Shown here piece by piece: positions 44,865 through 54,409 of a stretch of 64,000 nt of DNA (the stretch's first letter is position 1; each line of letters begins with the position of its first letter). Under the pieces are notes generated by a model, which made no database searches, had not been told where the DNA came from, and worked only from the letters and a program-made list of their open reading frames with translations. This stretch comes from Paracrocinitomix sp040880585 (GTDB taxonomy: Bacteria; Bacteroidota; Bacteroidia; Flavobacteriales_D; Crocinitomicaceae), in assembly GCA_040880585.1 (NCBI GenBank), contig JBBDID010000037.1, forward strand, positions 42,412 to 106,411, read 5' to 3'. Position numbers and translations under genes: made by a program.

Positions 44865-44894
44865 CTAAATTTTTATTTTAAGCTTGTCTTAGAA

Positions 44895-45086
44895 TCAGAC
44901 AGCTACTTCTTTTTCCATTACCACTTTACCTTTGTAATAAAGTTTTCCCTCATGCCAATGAGCCCTGTGAAAAAGGTGCGGTTGACCTGTAGTTGGACAA
45001 GTTGATATATTGTCTGCAACTGCTTTGACATGTGTTCTTCTCTTGTCTCTTCTGGTTTTTGAGATCTTTCTCTTAGGATGTGCCAT
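44895..45086 (-). CDS. rpmF: ribosomal protein L32
   Basis: A 63-residue large-subunit ribosomal protein. It starts with AHPKRKISKTRRDKRRTH, the typical basic N-terminus of L32, and has a single Cys in the TCPTTG region, so the zinc-binding four-cysteine set is absent. It follows the DUF177 gene by 7 bp, the standard partner in bacteria. Confidence 0.94.
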   Translation of the reverse strand: MAHPKRKISKTRRDKRRTHVKAVADNISTCPTTGQPHLFHRAHWHEGKLYYKGKVVMEKEVAV

Positions 45087-45093
45087 TTTGCCT

Positions 45094-45651
45094 TTATTTT
45101 AATTTTTTATTTTTCAATTTTTTCAACGCTTCCCAACGCGGGTCTGCTTCTTCTTCTTCACCTAATGATTCATCTGTCAACGAATCAGATTCGTTTTCAG
45201 CAACCATTAAATAATTATCCATGGTCTTTAGCATTTCTTGATTACATGTTCCTTCCGGATGAATTCGTCTTGGCGGAACAGCCAGCACGGCCATTTCATA
45301 TACCGGTTGACTGATGTCAAGTTCAATTTCATTTTCAGGTAAAAATATAATTTTTTCATCATCTGAAATCACATCCCCAAACTTGTAGATCAATTCTTCC
45401 CGGCTTTGAATTTCCACAAAAAAATCATCCGTGCATTTATCACACATGACCTCTGCTTTTCCAACAATTTCAATATTTAGGATATTCATGTCCGGTTTTT
45501 TTTCAAAAACCACATCTACTTTTAGTTCAGTGTTTTTCAACTCACTGTAATCAAACTGCTCAAAGAACGTTTTATCAATTTCAAAGTGGAATTTGTGAAA
45601 TCCTTCACTCAATCCCGAAAATCTTATCAGTAATTCTCGCTTTCTCACCAC
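45094..45651 (-). CDS. YceD/DUF177 family protein
   Basis: A 185-residue protein of the YceD (DUF177) family, nearly always next to rpmF and involved in 23S rRNA accumulation or processing in studied bacteria and plants. The paired cysteines in VMCDKCTDDF and the acidic C-terminus fit the family. It is 66 bp from pdxA. Confidence 0.88.
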   Translation of the reverse strand: MVRKRELLIRFSGLSEGFHKFHFEIDKTFFEQFDYSELKNTELKVDVVFEKKPDMNILNIEIVGKAEVMCDKCTDDFFVEIQSREELIYKFGDVISDDEKIIFLPENEIELDISQPVYEMAVLAVPPRRIHPEGTCNQEMLKTMDNYLMVAENESDSLTDESLGEEEEADPRWEALKKLKNKKLK

Positions 45652-45717
45652 TCACAAATTAAGCCTGCCTTCGTTAGGCGGGGTGCAAAGGTAAAAATAA
45701 AATTTAAGAGTATCCTA

Positions 45718-46767
45718 TTATTTTTTATCTGTTTGTTTAGTCAGTGGATTTTTATGCATTTTTTCGTAGGTATTTCGGTTGTAAAATACGTCACAAGCCA
45801 GGTAGTAAGCATTTCTAAAGGATCGTTCAGAAGCTTTATTTTTTCCGGCGATATCGTAGGCTGTTCCGTGATCGGGAGATGTTCTGACAATGGGTAATCC
45901 GGCGGTGTAATTCACTCCCTCATCAAAAGAAACCGATTTAAAGCCGGTTAAGCCCTGATCGTGATACATGGATAAAATTGCATCAAAAATTTTCACATTA
46001 GATGAGCCAAAAAAGCCATCTGCCGAATACGATCCATAAACCAATTCTCCTTCATCCCTGAACTGGGTAATCACCGGATTAATGATATCCATTTCTTCCT
46101 GCCCAATCGCACCGCGATCACCTGCGTGTGGGTTCAGTCCCAAAACTGCAATTCTAGGTTTGGGAATCAAAAAATCTTTTTTCAGGGACTGGATCATCAA
46201 CCGTAATTTTTTTTCTACTGCTTCTTTGGTGATGAGTTGTGGTACATCCTTAAGCGGTACGTGTCCCGTGACCACCCCAACGCGCAAATCTTCCGCCACC
46301 ATAAACATAAGTACATCTTCTTGATTCAATTGATTGGCCAAAAATTCAGTATGTCCCGGAAATGCAAAACCCGCTTCTTTTACGCAATCTTTATTAATTG
46401 GGGCTGTTACTAAAACGTCAATCTTTCCTTCTTTCAGATCAGTCATAGCCGATTCAAGTGACTTCAATGCATAGGTCCCCCCATTTGCATTTTTCTCTCC
46501 AAGTACAATCTCTACCTCTTCTTGCCAGCAGTTGATCACATTTACTTTTTTAGCTTTCGCCTCCTCTGCGTTTTTTACAGTCAAGAAGTTAAATTCTTCC
46601 AGCTCACAAGCTTTTTTATGAAAAGTCACTGCCTTTGCTGATCCGTAAATAATTGGTATTGAGCGATTATACACATCTTGATCAATCAGCGATTTAATAA
46701 TCACTTCCAATCCTACTCCGTTAATATCCCCAACGGTTATCCCAACTTTTATCAATTTTTCACTCAT
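45718..46767 (-). CDS. pdxA: 4-hydroxythreonine-4-phosphate dehydrogenase
   Basis: A 349-residue enzyme of the DXP-dependent vitamin B6 pathway. It carries the family opening GDINGVGLEVIIKSL, the metal-binding GHTEF, LNPHAGDRG and SMYHDQGL motifs, and HGTAYDIAGK. Its ATG overlaps the stop of the aminopeptidase gene by four bases (ATGA), indicating translational coupling. Confidence 0.95.
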   Translation of the reverse strand: MSEKLIKVGITVGDINGVGLEVIIKSLIDQDVYNRSIPIIYGSAKAVTFHKKACELEEFNFLTVKNAEEAKAKKVNVINCWQEEVEIVLGEKNANGGTYALKSLESAMTDLKEGKIDVLVTAPINKDCVKEAGFAFPGHTEFLANQLNQEDVLMFMVAEDLRVGVVTGHVPLKDVPQLITKEAVEKKLRLMIQSLKKDFLIPKPRIAVLGLNPHAGDRGAIGQEEMDIINPVITQFRDEGELVYGSYSADGFFGSSNVKIFDAILSMYHDQGLTGFKSVSFDEGVNYTAGLPIVRTSPDHGTAYDIAGKNKASERSFRNAYYLACDVFYNRNTYEKMHKNPLTKQTDKK

Positions 46768-48176
46768 GATTCTTGTGCTTTTCTTTTTAGAAATTCCGTT
46801 AACAATCTCACCCCGGCTCCCGTACCGCCAATTCCCCGGTATTTATCTTTTTTTGTATTAAATGCAGGTCCTGCAATATCGATATGGATATACGGATAAT
46901 CGGTAAAATGTTCCAAAAACTTACCCGCCGTAATCATTCCTGCGTAAGGGCCCCCTAAGTTTTTTAGATCAGCAATTGACGACTCTAATTCTTCTTTGTA
47001 ATCATCCCAAAATGGAAATTGAACGACTCTGTCGTAAGTGAACTGCCCTGCTTCATTTAAGCGATCAAATTCTTTTTGACCGGCCGTTCCCATGACGCAA
47101 GCAGCAAAGGTTCCTACTGACCGAACAGCTGCGCCGGTTAAGGTGGCCGCATCAATGACGAGTTCAGGTTTAAACTTATTGGCATAGGTCAATGCATCAG
47201 CAAGAGCAAGTCTTCCTTCGGCATCTGTATTCATTACCTCCACCGTTTTTCCGCTATACATAGTAATTACATCTCCCGGCACATAAGCGTTCCCACCGGG
47301 TCGGTTATCTGTAGCGGGAACTAATGTGATAATGTGCAGAGGGATATTGAGTTTGGCAGCAGCATAAGTCACTGCCACAACCGCAGCCGCACCGGCCATA
47401 TCGCTTTTCATCATGTCCATGGAGTTGGGTGTTGATTTCAAACTCAATCCGCCAGTATCATAAACAATTCCTTTTCCTACTAAAATAATTGGTTTTGAAT
47501 TTTTGGCAGCTTTTGGCTTCCATTCCATGATCGTAAATGTGGGCGGATCAATCGATCCCTTATTCACAGCAAGCAATCCTCCCATTTTTAAAGATTGTAT
47601 TTTTGCTTTTGTAAATACCTCTATTTTAATCCCTGCGTTTTCACACTTTTTTTGCACATCTTTACTCAATTGTTCAGCAGTTAGGTAAGATACCGGTTCA
47701 TTGACCAGTGTTCTTGCCCAGCAGGTAGCATCTACAATATGGTTTATCCCTTCTACATCTACTGATGAATCTGAAGTAATCACCTCTTTTAATTGAACGG
47801 GTTTTTTCTCGGTAAAATACTTGTCAAACTTATAGGATGACAGGGCGATTCCTTCTATAAACAAGGATATGGCTTCGGTTGAATCACTCACTACCTGTAG
47901 TGATTTTATTTTTGATGCCATTTCATTATACACCTCGTCACCTGCCAACCTCAAACGTTCCCTGTTAGATGCCTCTTTTAAGTCATTAAAAGTAAAAACG
48001 GCCATAAATGTTCCGAATGCGTTCATCAAGTACGATTCTTTCTCTTTCAGTTCATCCCGAAAAAAAGCTTTTTCTTTTTCAGACATTTTCAGTTTTTTTA
48101 TCTCTTTCTTATCCTGAATGAGAAAAACTTTGTTTGCTGTTTTGGGATTCTTCGAAAAAGTTGGTGTTATCAGCAT
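46764..48176 (-). CDS. pepA: leucyl aminopeptidase (family M17)
   Basis: A 470-residue two-metal exopeptidase. The metal-binding and catalytic segments are VGKGIVYDTGGLSLK, KSDMAGAA, and NTDAEGRLALADAL. The N-terminal domain is variable as usual for M17. It is first of the leftward pdxA operon and divergent from the T9SS protein gene. Confidence 0.95.
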   Translation of the reverse strand: MLITPTFSKNPKTANKVFLIQDKKEIKKLKMSEKEKAFFRDELKEKESYLMNAFGTFMAVFTFNDLKEASNRERLRLAGDEVYNEMASKIKSLQVVSDSTEAISLFIEGIALSSYKFDKYFTEKKPVQLKEVITSDSSVDVEGINHIVDATCWARTLVNEPVSYLTAEQLSKDVQKKCENAGIKIEVFTKAKIQSLKMGGLLAVNKGSIDPPTFTIMEWKPKAAKNSKPIILVGKGIVYDTGGLSLKSTPNSMDMMKSDMAGAAAVVAVTYAAAKLNIPLHIITLVPATDNRPGGNAYVPGDVITMYSGKTVEVMNTDAEGRLALADALTYANKFKPELVIDAATLTGAAVRSVGTFAACVMGTAGQKEFDRLNEAGQFTYDRVVQFPFWDDYKEELESSIADLKNLGGPYAGMITAGKFLEHFTDYPYIHIDIAGPAFNTKKDKYRGIGGTGAGVRLLTEFLKRKAQES

Positions 48177-48330
48177 AGCGTGTTAAATTTTGACGGTCAA
48201 AGTTACGCTTTTTTTTCGTCCTTAAGGGGAGATTGGGTACATGGAACCGTCTGAAAAAATAATCCTTACAACAATCAACTAAATCCCGTCTTTTTACGTT
48301 AACTAATTAGGGGAGGCCTTACTAAATTCG

Positions 48331-48338
48331 TACATTTG
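48331..48338 (+). promoter_or_regulatory. -7 promoter element of the large gliding protein gene
   Basis: TACATTTG fits TAnnTTTG. The start site would be about 14 nt before the TTG start codon, supporting that start. Confidence 0.5.
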
Positions 48339-48358
48339 TAGGACGTTCCAAAATAACT

Positions 48359-50962
48359 TTGAGAATCAAAATCATCCATATCGTTTTGTTTTTGCTAGTG
48401 TCCGCTCAAGCGAACGCAACCCACAATCGTTCAGGGTCAATAACTTACAGGCATATAAGTGGTTTTACTTATGAATTTACCATTACCACCTGTACAAAAA
48501 GTTCCAGTGATGCGGATCGTCCTGAACTGGAAATCAAATGGGGAGACGGCTCTCTGGATACGGTTGCAAGGACAAACATAGATTTTAATTCTGTTTATGA
48601 TGTTCAAAAAAACACCTACATAGGATCGCACACTTTTACCGGTCCTGACACTTACATCATCAGTGTAGAAGATCCAAACCGGAACTCAGGTGTTTTGAAT
48701 ATCACCAACTCTGTGGATAAAGTTTTTTGTATACAAACTGAATTGGTGATTTCTCCATTTTTGGGTACACCCAACAATTCTTTAATTATTGAGGATTGTC
48801 CCTGCCCGGAGTTTGCCTGTTTGAATAAGCGATATTGTTATAATTTATCGGCTTACGATCCTGACGGAGATAGTTTGAGTTATTCACTGGTTCCTTGCAG
48901 AGGTGAAGATTGTCTGGAAATGATTATTCCGGAGGTTTACAAATATCCGGATGCTGTTGGAGGGGGAGTTATAAGTATCGATCCGGTATCAGGAACTTTA
49001 TGTTGGGATGCGCCTCAGTTTCAGGGTGAATATAATTTAGCGATAAAAATTTCAGAATGGCGAAACGGTTTTTACGTGGGTTCGGTTTTACAAGATATGC
49101 AATTAACCGTTCGTGCCTGTGATAATGACCCCCCACTACTTACAGCAGTTGCTGACACCTGCGTTTTTGCAGGCACCTCTGTGAATATACCTTTTTCAGC
49201 AACAGACCCTGACCCTACTGATGTGGTTACGGTGAGTGCAACAGGCGCAGTTTTTAATGTAGGGAGTAATCCGGCCATCTTTGTAGACTCTACTGCCACA
49301 GCTACAGCGGTGGGTCACTTTTTGTGGAATCCAACATGTGAAGAGGCAAAAACTTCTTACTATACGGTCATTATTCATGCTGAAGACAATGATCCCTCTG
49401 TGCCTCTTGAAGATCTTTTGACTTTTAGGATTAAGGTGGTGATTCCGGCTGTTGAAAACCTGAGCGTAACCTCATCTGCCAGCTCTATGAGTCTTAGTTG
49501 GGATCCTTCTGTCTGTAATAACATTGATCATTATAACATTTACCGCTATACGGATTCTGTTGATGTGGTTGAAGATTGCTGTTATAATGGAGCCGCTCAG
49601 AATTTGGGTTATACGCTCATAGGAACAGCCACTTCTAACAGTTTTGTGGATGATGAGAATCTGATTGTCGGAAATAAGTATTGTTATCTTGTTACAGCTG
49701 TGATTGATACTGGAGTAGAAAGTTGTATTTCTAATGTTGATTGTGAGCATTTGAACTTTGAGATTCCCGTTTTAACGCATGTATCCATCAACACAACCGA
49801 TCCGTCAAATGGTTCGGATTCTGTCCTTTGGTCGTATCCAAAAGAACTGGACACGATTTTGTATTCAGGACCCTATCATTATCAACTTTATCGGACAGAA
49901 GGTTATGCAGGCGGCGTTGAATCTCTGGTATACACTTCTCCTCAACAAACATCTATCGTTAATCCGGACACTACTTTTGAGGATTTGAATTTGGATACAG
50001 AAAACAATCCCTACACCTACAGGGTTGAACTTTACAATGACAATACGCTTTTGGGAAGTTCCTTAACGGCTTCTTCTATTTATTTATCAACCGTTCCCAA
50101 CGACAATGAAATAGCGATCAACTGGGTGGAAGCCATTCCCTGGGATAATTACACCTATGAAATTTATAGAGAAAGTGCTCCGGGAAGTGGGATTTTTAAC
50201 CTTATTGGCAGCACAAACACAATTGGTTATGTGGATACCGGCCTCGTTAATGGAGCAAGTTATTGCTACAAAATTAAAACCATTGGAAAATATTCTTCTG
50301 AAGGCATTGTCTCTCCACTTGAAAACTGGTCACAGGAAATTTGCGACGTTCCGATTGACCTGACACCACCCTGCCCTCCGGTTTTATCTATTGATGGAGA
50401 CTGTGACCTGGAAGAGACTTATCTCAGTTGGACGAATCCAAATAATTCCTGTGCAGATGACGTGACCCGTTACCACCTATATTTCGCTCCTTTTGAAGGA
50501 GACAGCTTGGAGTTACTCAGCAGTTTCAATTCAGACCTGGATACCAGTTTCACTCATGCAGACAGGGGAAGTATTGCCGGTTGCTATTATGCTACTGCCG
50601 TTGATTCTGCTCAGTACAACAACGAAAGTGAGCCTTCAAACATTGCCTGTATTGATAACTGTGCCGGTTATTATGAATTGCCCAATGTGTTTACCCCTGA
50701 TAAGTCGGATAAAAATGACCTTTTTCACCCGCTTTTACCGTATAAATTTGTGGATAGTATCGACCTAAAAATATTCAATCGCTGGGGTGTTTTGATGTTT
50801 GAAACAACTGATCCGGATATTAACTGGGATGGCTACAATTTGGAAAATAAGCAATGTAACGACGGGGTATACTTTTACAATGTCACTGTGTATGAAATCA
50901 AGTTAGCCGGATTAGAACCGCGCTCATTTCAGGGAATTGTCACGATTATTAATTCACAATAG
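48359..50962 (+). CDS. large T9SS-sorted protein with fibronectin-like repeats
   Basis: An 867-residue exported protein with a TTG start, directly followed by a signal peptide (RIKIIHIVLFLLVSAQANA). The N-terminal region (about 20-370) has Ig/cadherin-like features such as CYNLSAYDPDGDSLSY. Fibronectin-III-like repeats follow (about 370-770), and the C-terminal 90 residues are a gliding-motility-type CHU_C domain (LPNVFTPDKSDKNDLFHPL) for type IX secretion. It is cysteine-rich. The role, probably adhesin or surface structure, is inferred. Confidence 0.87.
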   Translation: MRIKIIHIVLFLLVSAQANATHNRSGSITYRHISGFTYEFTITTCTKSSSDADRPELEIKWGDGSLDTVARTNIDFNSVYDVQKNTYIGSHTFTGPDTYIISVEDPNRNSGVLNITNSVDKVFCIQTELVISPFLGTPNNSLIIEDCPCPEFACLNKRYCYNLSAYDPDGDSLSYSLVPCRGEDCLEMIIPEVYKYPDAVGGGVISIDPVSGTLCWDAPQFQGEYNLAIKISEWRNGFYVGSVLQDMQLTVRACDNDPPLLTAVADTCVFAGTSVNIPFSATDPDPTDVVTVSATGAVFNVGSNPAIFVDSTATATAVGHFLWNPTCEEAKTSYYTVIIHAEDNDPSVPLEDLLTFRIKVVIPAVENLSVTSSASSMSLSWDPSVCNNIDHYNIYRYTDSVDVVEDCCYNGAAQNLGYTLIGTATSNSFVDDENLIVGNKYCYLVTAVIDTGVESCISNVDCEHLNFEIPVLTHVSINTTDPSNGSDSVLWSYPKELDTILYSGPYHYQLYRTEGYAGGVESLVYTSPQQTSIVNPDTTFEDLNLDTENNPYTYRVELYNDNTLLGSSLTASSIYLSTVPNDNEIAINWVEAIPWDNYTYEIYRESAPGSGIFNLIGSTNTIGYVDTGLVNGASYCYKIKTIGKYSSEGIVSPLENWSQEICDVPIDLTPPCPPVLSIDGDCDLEETYLSWTNPNNSCADDVTRYHLYFAPFEGDSLELLSSFNSDLDTSFTHADRGSIAGCYYATAVDSAQYNNESEPSNIACIDNCAGYYELPNVFTPDKSDKNDLFHPLLPYKFVDSIDLKIFNRWGVLMFETTDPDINWDGYNLENKQCNDGVYFYNVTVYEIKLAGLEPRSFQGIVTIINSQ

Positions 50963-50964
50963 AA

Positions 50965-51558
50965 ATGTTTACCGGAATAATTGAAGCCCTCGCAAAAGTT
51001 GAAAAAATAGAAAAGGATACCACCAATGTCCATTTCACTTTTAGTGCTCCTTTTACACAAGAATTAAAAGTGGATCAAAGCGTGGCGCACAACGGTTGTT
51101 GTTTGACAGTAGTGAAAATAAAAGAAGGCACTTATACCGTAACTGCTATTGAGGAGACGTTGCACAGAACAAATTTAGGCGATCTGCAGCTTGGTGATCT
51201 CGTAAATGTTGAGCGCTGTATGCAAATAGGAGGGCGATTAGATGGCCACATTGTCCAGGGTCATGTTGACACCACTGCCGATTGTATCGAAATCAATCCA
51301 AAAGATGGAAGCACCGAGTTTGTTTTCCAATATGATTATGAGGACGTCACTGTTCCCAAAGGCTCTATTACTGTCAATGGGGTGAGTTTAACAGTCGTAC
51401 AGTCTGAAAAAAACCGCTTTTCTGTGCATATTATTCCCTACACCATTGAGTACACCAATTTTCATAACTTGAAAGTCGGATCCCAGGTCAATCTTGAATT
51501 TGATATTATTGGTAAGTACGTGAAGCGGATGTTAGAGCAGCAAGGGATTATTTCTTAG
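50965..51558 (+). CDS. ribE: riboflavin synthase, alpha chain
   Basis: A 197-residue enzyme that joins two lumazine molecules into riboflavin. It starts MFTGIIEAL, and two related lumazine-binding barrels follow, with GCCLTVV near residue 49 and the second half beginning GGRLDGHIVQGHVDTTA. It starts 3 bp after the T9SS gene and overlaps the convergent gene by 11 bp. Confidence 0.95.
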   Translation: MFTGIIEALAKVEKIEKDTTNVHFTFSAPFTQELKVDQSVAHNGCCLTVVKIKEGTYTVTAIEETLHRTNLGDLQLGDLVNVERCMQIGGRLDGHIVQGHVDTTADCIEINPKDGSTEFVFQYDYEDVTVPKGSITVNGVSLTVVQSEKNRFSVHIIPYTIEYTNFHNLKVGSQVNLEFDIIGKYVKRMLEQQGIIS

Positions 51559-54058
51559 GTAATTTAAAAAAGGCTTCTTTGGGTTCGGATGTATAGATTA
51601 CATCTCCATTTTCATCCAGTTCAATGGCTCCAAAAGGGTCGATTTTCTCTACCCCTTTTTTGATGGCTTTAATTTGTTCCCCTACTCGTTCAAACTCATC
51701 CCATTCAGCAACTGTAAGTGCATTTCCTGAGTAATCTACAAACATGCAGCCGTTATCAGTACATACTTTGACGCCATAATCCAGATCTTCTATCTTTTCA
51801 AACTCAAAATAATCCAAAAAATTAATTGCACTCAACGAACTGTCCAGTAAAATGTATCTTCCTTTCCGGCTGCCCTCAAGCACCATTTCGTTTTGTTCGT
51901 CATAGTATACAACCCCATGCTCATCTAGTTTTGGGTTCCCGGATAATTCTGCCGTTTTTGCTATAAACCCAAAAGGGATTACTTCAATAGATGCATAATA
52001 GGGCGAAACCTTTCTCCAATGGCTTTCTGTTTTTTTCCAAACGGCAGAGCCTTCTGTCTCTTGTATCAAGTCACCCCCATACCCCCAACTGTCAAAATAA
52101 GGGTACATCTCCTCTCTTTTCTCATTCACAACAACAACATCCCCTAGCTGGTGAATATGATACTCATAAGATGGCTCAGTAATAGATTTTTTCCGCTCGT
52201 CTGGTATAGTAGAAAGATGAGTAGTATCCCCTTCAAAACTGACTAGCGTTAACTGATAAAGATCTTTTACTACACCGTCTACTTCAATTTCTGCATAAAT
52301 TTTCAGATCAAAGCTTTTTGGTGCTTCAACTGTTAAAGTGTCATTTCGCAAACGAATTTCCCATGCTGAGTCATTCACAAGAATCCCGAATTTAAACTCC
52401 GGGTTAAAATACACAAATTGATCTGCAATATCCAGTTCATACAACGTTCCAAAATCTTTACTCCCCCTAAAAAACCCTAATCCCTCATTCGGTATTTCTA
52501 CATAATAATTATTTTCTGTCATGATCCAATCCAAATCTGGCTGACCCGTGGGCACCGGATAAACCGAATCTACTTGTTTGTCGTAGAGAAATTCAGGAAT
52601 AAAGTCAGGATCTGTCAATAATCCATCCACATCAAGCCCGCTTTCAATTCCCTCCTGATTAACATCCAGTATTTGATAGTTTTCATTATAACCGGGGTAC
52701 ATACTTTCACCTTCAGGTAGCATATCGCTTACCAACCAACCACTTTTTATTCTATACACATTTTGGTGGTTCTGATCAAGCCCCCACTTTTTCTGATGCA
52801 AATGGTACACCCCGGAATTTTGCTCGTATTCCGTCTCTTTTAAATAAACTGGATTTCCTGAGCTATTGAGAAGTGGTTCTCCTAATTCAGTTCGCGCATC
52901 ATAAACAGAAGATTGAAAATAGTAATTTGTCACCACAATTTGTGTGTCATTTAGCAACTCAAGTCCGAGCACTTCTTCAGAAAAATCCAGTTCATGCCAA
53001 TAATCTATTTCTCCTGTTGTGAGTTTTTCATCTTCTAAAAGGTTCAAAATATTGTCAAATTGTCGTTCTATCAATAGCTTTTTTTGAGCCGTAGCAATGG
53101 TATCCCATTTTTGATCCTCTTGCTTTTCCAATATTTTTAAAGGAGCCATTGTATCGTTCTTGTTAAACAGCACCAACAAATCATTAAAATCAGACATACT
53201 GATTACATCATATTGAATATCCAACACTTTTTCAAAAAACGGAAGCCTGTCACTGCCATTATCATAATATGCCTCCATCAGGGAGAAGGGAAGATGGTAT
53301 CTGACTAAACCGGCCTTCCCCGCTCTCCAGCAAAGCATGTGCAAAGAATCAGATTGAATCGACACGGAATCTACCTGCAATAACTGTGAGAAAAGTTGTG
53401 GATCTGCCGTCTTTAAGTTTTTTTTGATCCCCTTAATTCCCTCTGGAGTGTACCGGTAGATATCATAAGTAAATTCCTGATAAAATTGTCCTTCAAGATA
53501 GTTTTCCTGATAGGGGAGCGTATGGACTTTTCTACAGATAATATATTCATTGACCTTATCCACCTGTTCATATTTGGAGGGAATACTCCACTTTTCGTTA
53601 CTGCAATCATATACCCCTGAAAAATAATTGCCTGAATCTCCGGAAACAGAAAAACCATTTTCATTTATTTGAATTGCTGCTTCATCAAAGATTACAAACA
53701 AGAAACGTTCTTCATCCAATTGCTCTATCCGAAAATGATCATTTTTCAACTCCCCTTCATAAATGAAGGTTTGGTTGGCCAGTGATTCTCCTTTAGAAAC
53801 GTATAGTTCAAAGCCTGATTTAGTAAGTGCGACATATACCTCCTTCTCTTCAAAGACGACAATACTTGTGTTTTTTGAATAAGGAATTTCAAAAACTTCT
53901 TTCTTCACATTGTACAAGCCCGTTTTTTTTCCTTTTTTCAATACCGCTCTGGTACTGTCCCGGACGTATTTTATTGAATCTGCCTTTACATTATTTATAC
54001 CTTGAGCACAACCACAAGTGATTATTAGTACATAAGCAATTAAAAGGAAACATTTCAT
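51548..54058 (-). CDS. large lipoprotein with WG-like repeats
   Basis: An 836-residue protein. The ATG at 54058 is preferred to one 12 codons upstream because it begins the lipoprotein signal MKCFLLIAYVLIITCGCAQ. The mature part is a long series of beta-rich units of the kind EYIICRKV preceded by WSIPSKYEQVDK, reminiscent of WG-repeat proteins that report or bind envelope components. No catalytic motif is seen. The assignment to WG repeats is tentative. Confidence 0.65.
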   Translation of the reverse strand: MKCFLLIAYVLIITCGCAQGINNVKADSIKYVRDSTRAVLKKGKKTGLYNVKKEVFEIPYSKNTSIVVFEEKEVYVALTKSGFELYVSKGESLANQTFIYEGELKNDHFRIEQLDEERFLFVIFDEAAIQINENGFSVSGDSGNYFSGVYDCSNEKWSIPSKYEQVDKVNEYIICRKVHTLPYQENYLEGQFYQEFTYDIYRYTPEGIKGIKKNLKTADPQLFSQLLQVDSVSIQSDSLHMLCWRAGKAGLVRYHLPFSLMEAYYDNGSDRLPFFEKVLDIQYDVISMSDFNDLLVLFNKNDTMAPLKILEKQEDQKWDTIATAQKKLLIERQFDNILNLLEDEKLTTGEIDYWHELDFSEEVLGLELLNDTQIVVTNYYFQSSVYDARTELGEPLLNSSGNPVYLKETEYEQNSGVYHLHQKKWGLDQNHQNVYRIKSGWLVSDMLPEGESMYPGYNENYQILDVNQEGIESGLDVDGLLTDPDFIPEFLYDKQVDSVYPVPTGQPDLDWIMTENNYYVEIPNEGLGFFRGSKDFGTLYELDIADQFVYFNPEFKFGILVNDSAWEIRLRNDTLTVEAPKSFDLKIYAEIEVDGVVKDLYQLTLVSFEGDTTHLSTIPDERKKSITEPSYEYHIHQLGDVVVVNEKREEMYPYFDSWGYGGDLIQETEGSAVWKKTESHWRKVSPYYASIEVIPFGFIAKTAELSGNPKLDEHGVVYYDEQNEMVLEGSRKGRYILLDSSLSAINFLDYFEFEKIEDLDYGVKVCTDNGCMFVDYSGNALTVAEWDEFERVGEQIKAIKKGVEKIDPFGAIELDENGDVIYTSEPKEAFFKLPKK

Positions 54059-54094
54059 AACCACTAATTTAGTGCTAAAATATAAATCTTGCAT

Positions 54095-54360
54095 TATAAA
54101 TAATGCTTCGGAAACAAAAACTTTATTTTACCGTTATACCTTGTCAAAACGAATCATCAAGATACCGTTACACATAGAGCTTGTCAAAATTCAACAAGAA
54201 AAACTGCGCGCAAAGCATTGTGTCCACTGGACTTCGGCTAATTTTTATTCCGTCCGCCTGGGGGACGCAAGAAAAATGGAGTCTTGCCAGCAAACACAAG
54301 CCTTCACGCTCGAAATTTCCCTGCCAACTTTTGACAAACTCATAATAAAGTGTGAAAAAC
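54095..54360. other. gene-free structured region upstream of the OmpA gene
   Basis: No convincing gene in this stretch. It has two spaced copies of TACCGTTA...GTCAAAA (about 54131-54150 and 54163-54190) and small hairpins, GTCC-ACT-GGAC and CGTCC-GCCTG-GGGACG. Open frames on both strands overlap each other and the real promoter and lack family features. Confidence 0.45.
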
Positions 54361-54371
54361 TTTAGCATGAC

Positions 54372-54404
54372 TTTTGATGTATTTGAAATAGAGACGTAAA
54401 TTTG
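54372..54404 (+). promoter_or_regulatory. promoter of the OmpA-fusion gene
   Basis: TTTTG and TAAATTTG are 20 bases apart. The -7 box ends six bases before the ATG, so the mRNA would be leaderless or nearly so. Confidence 0.65.
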
Positions 54405-54409
54405 CATAC

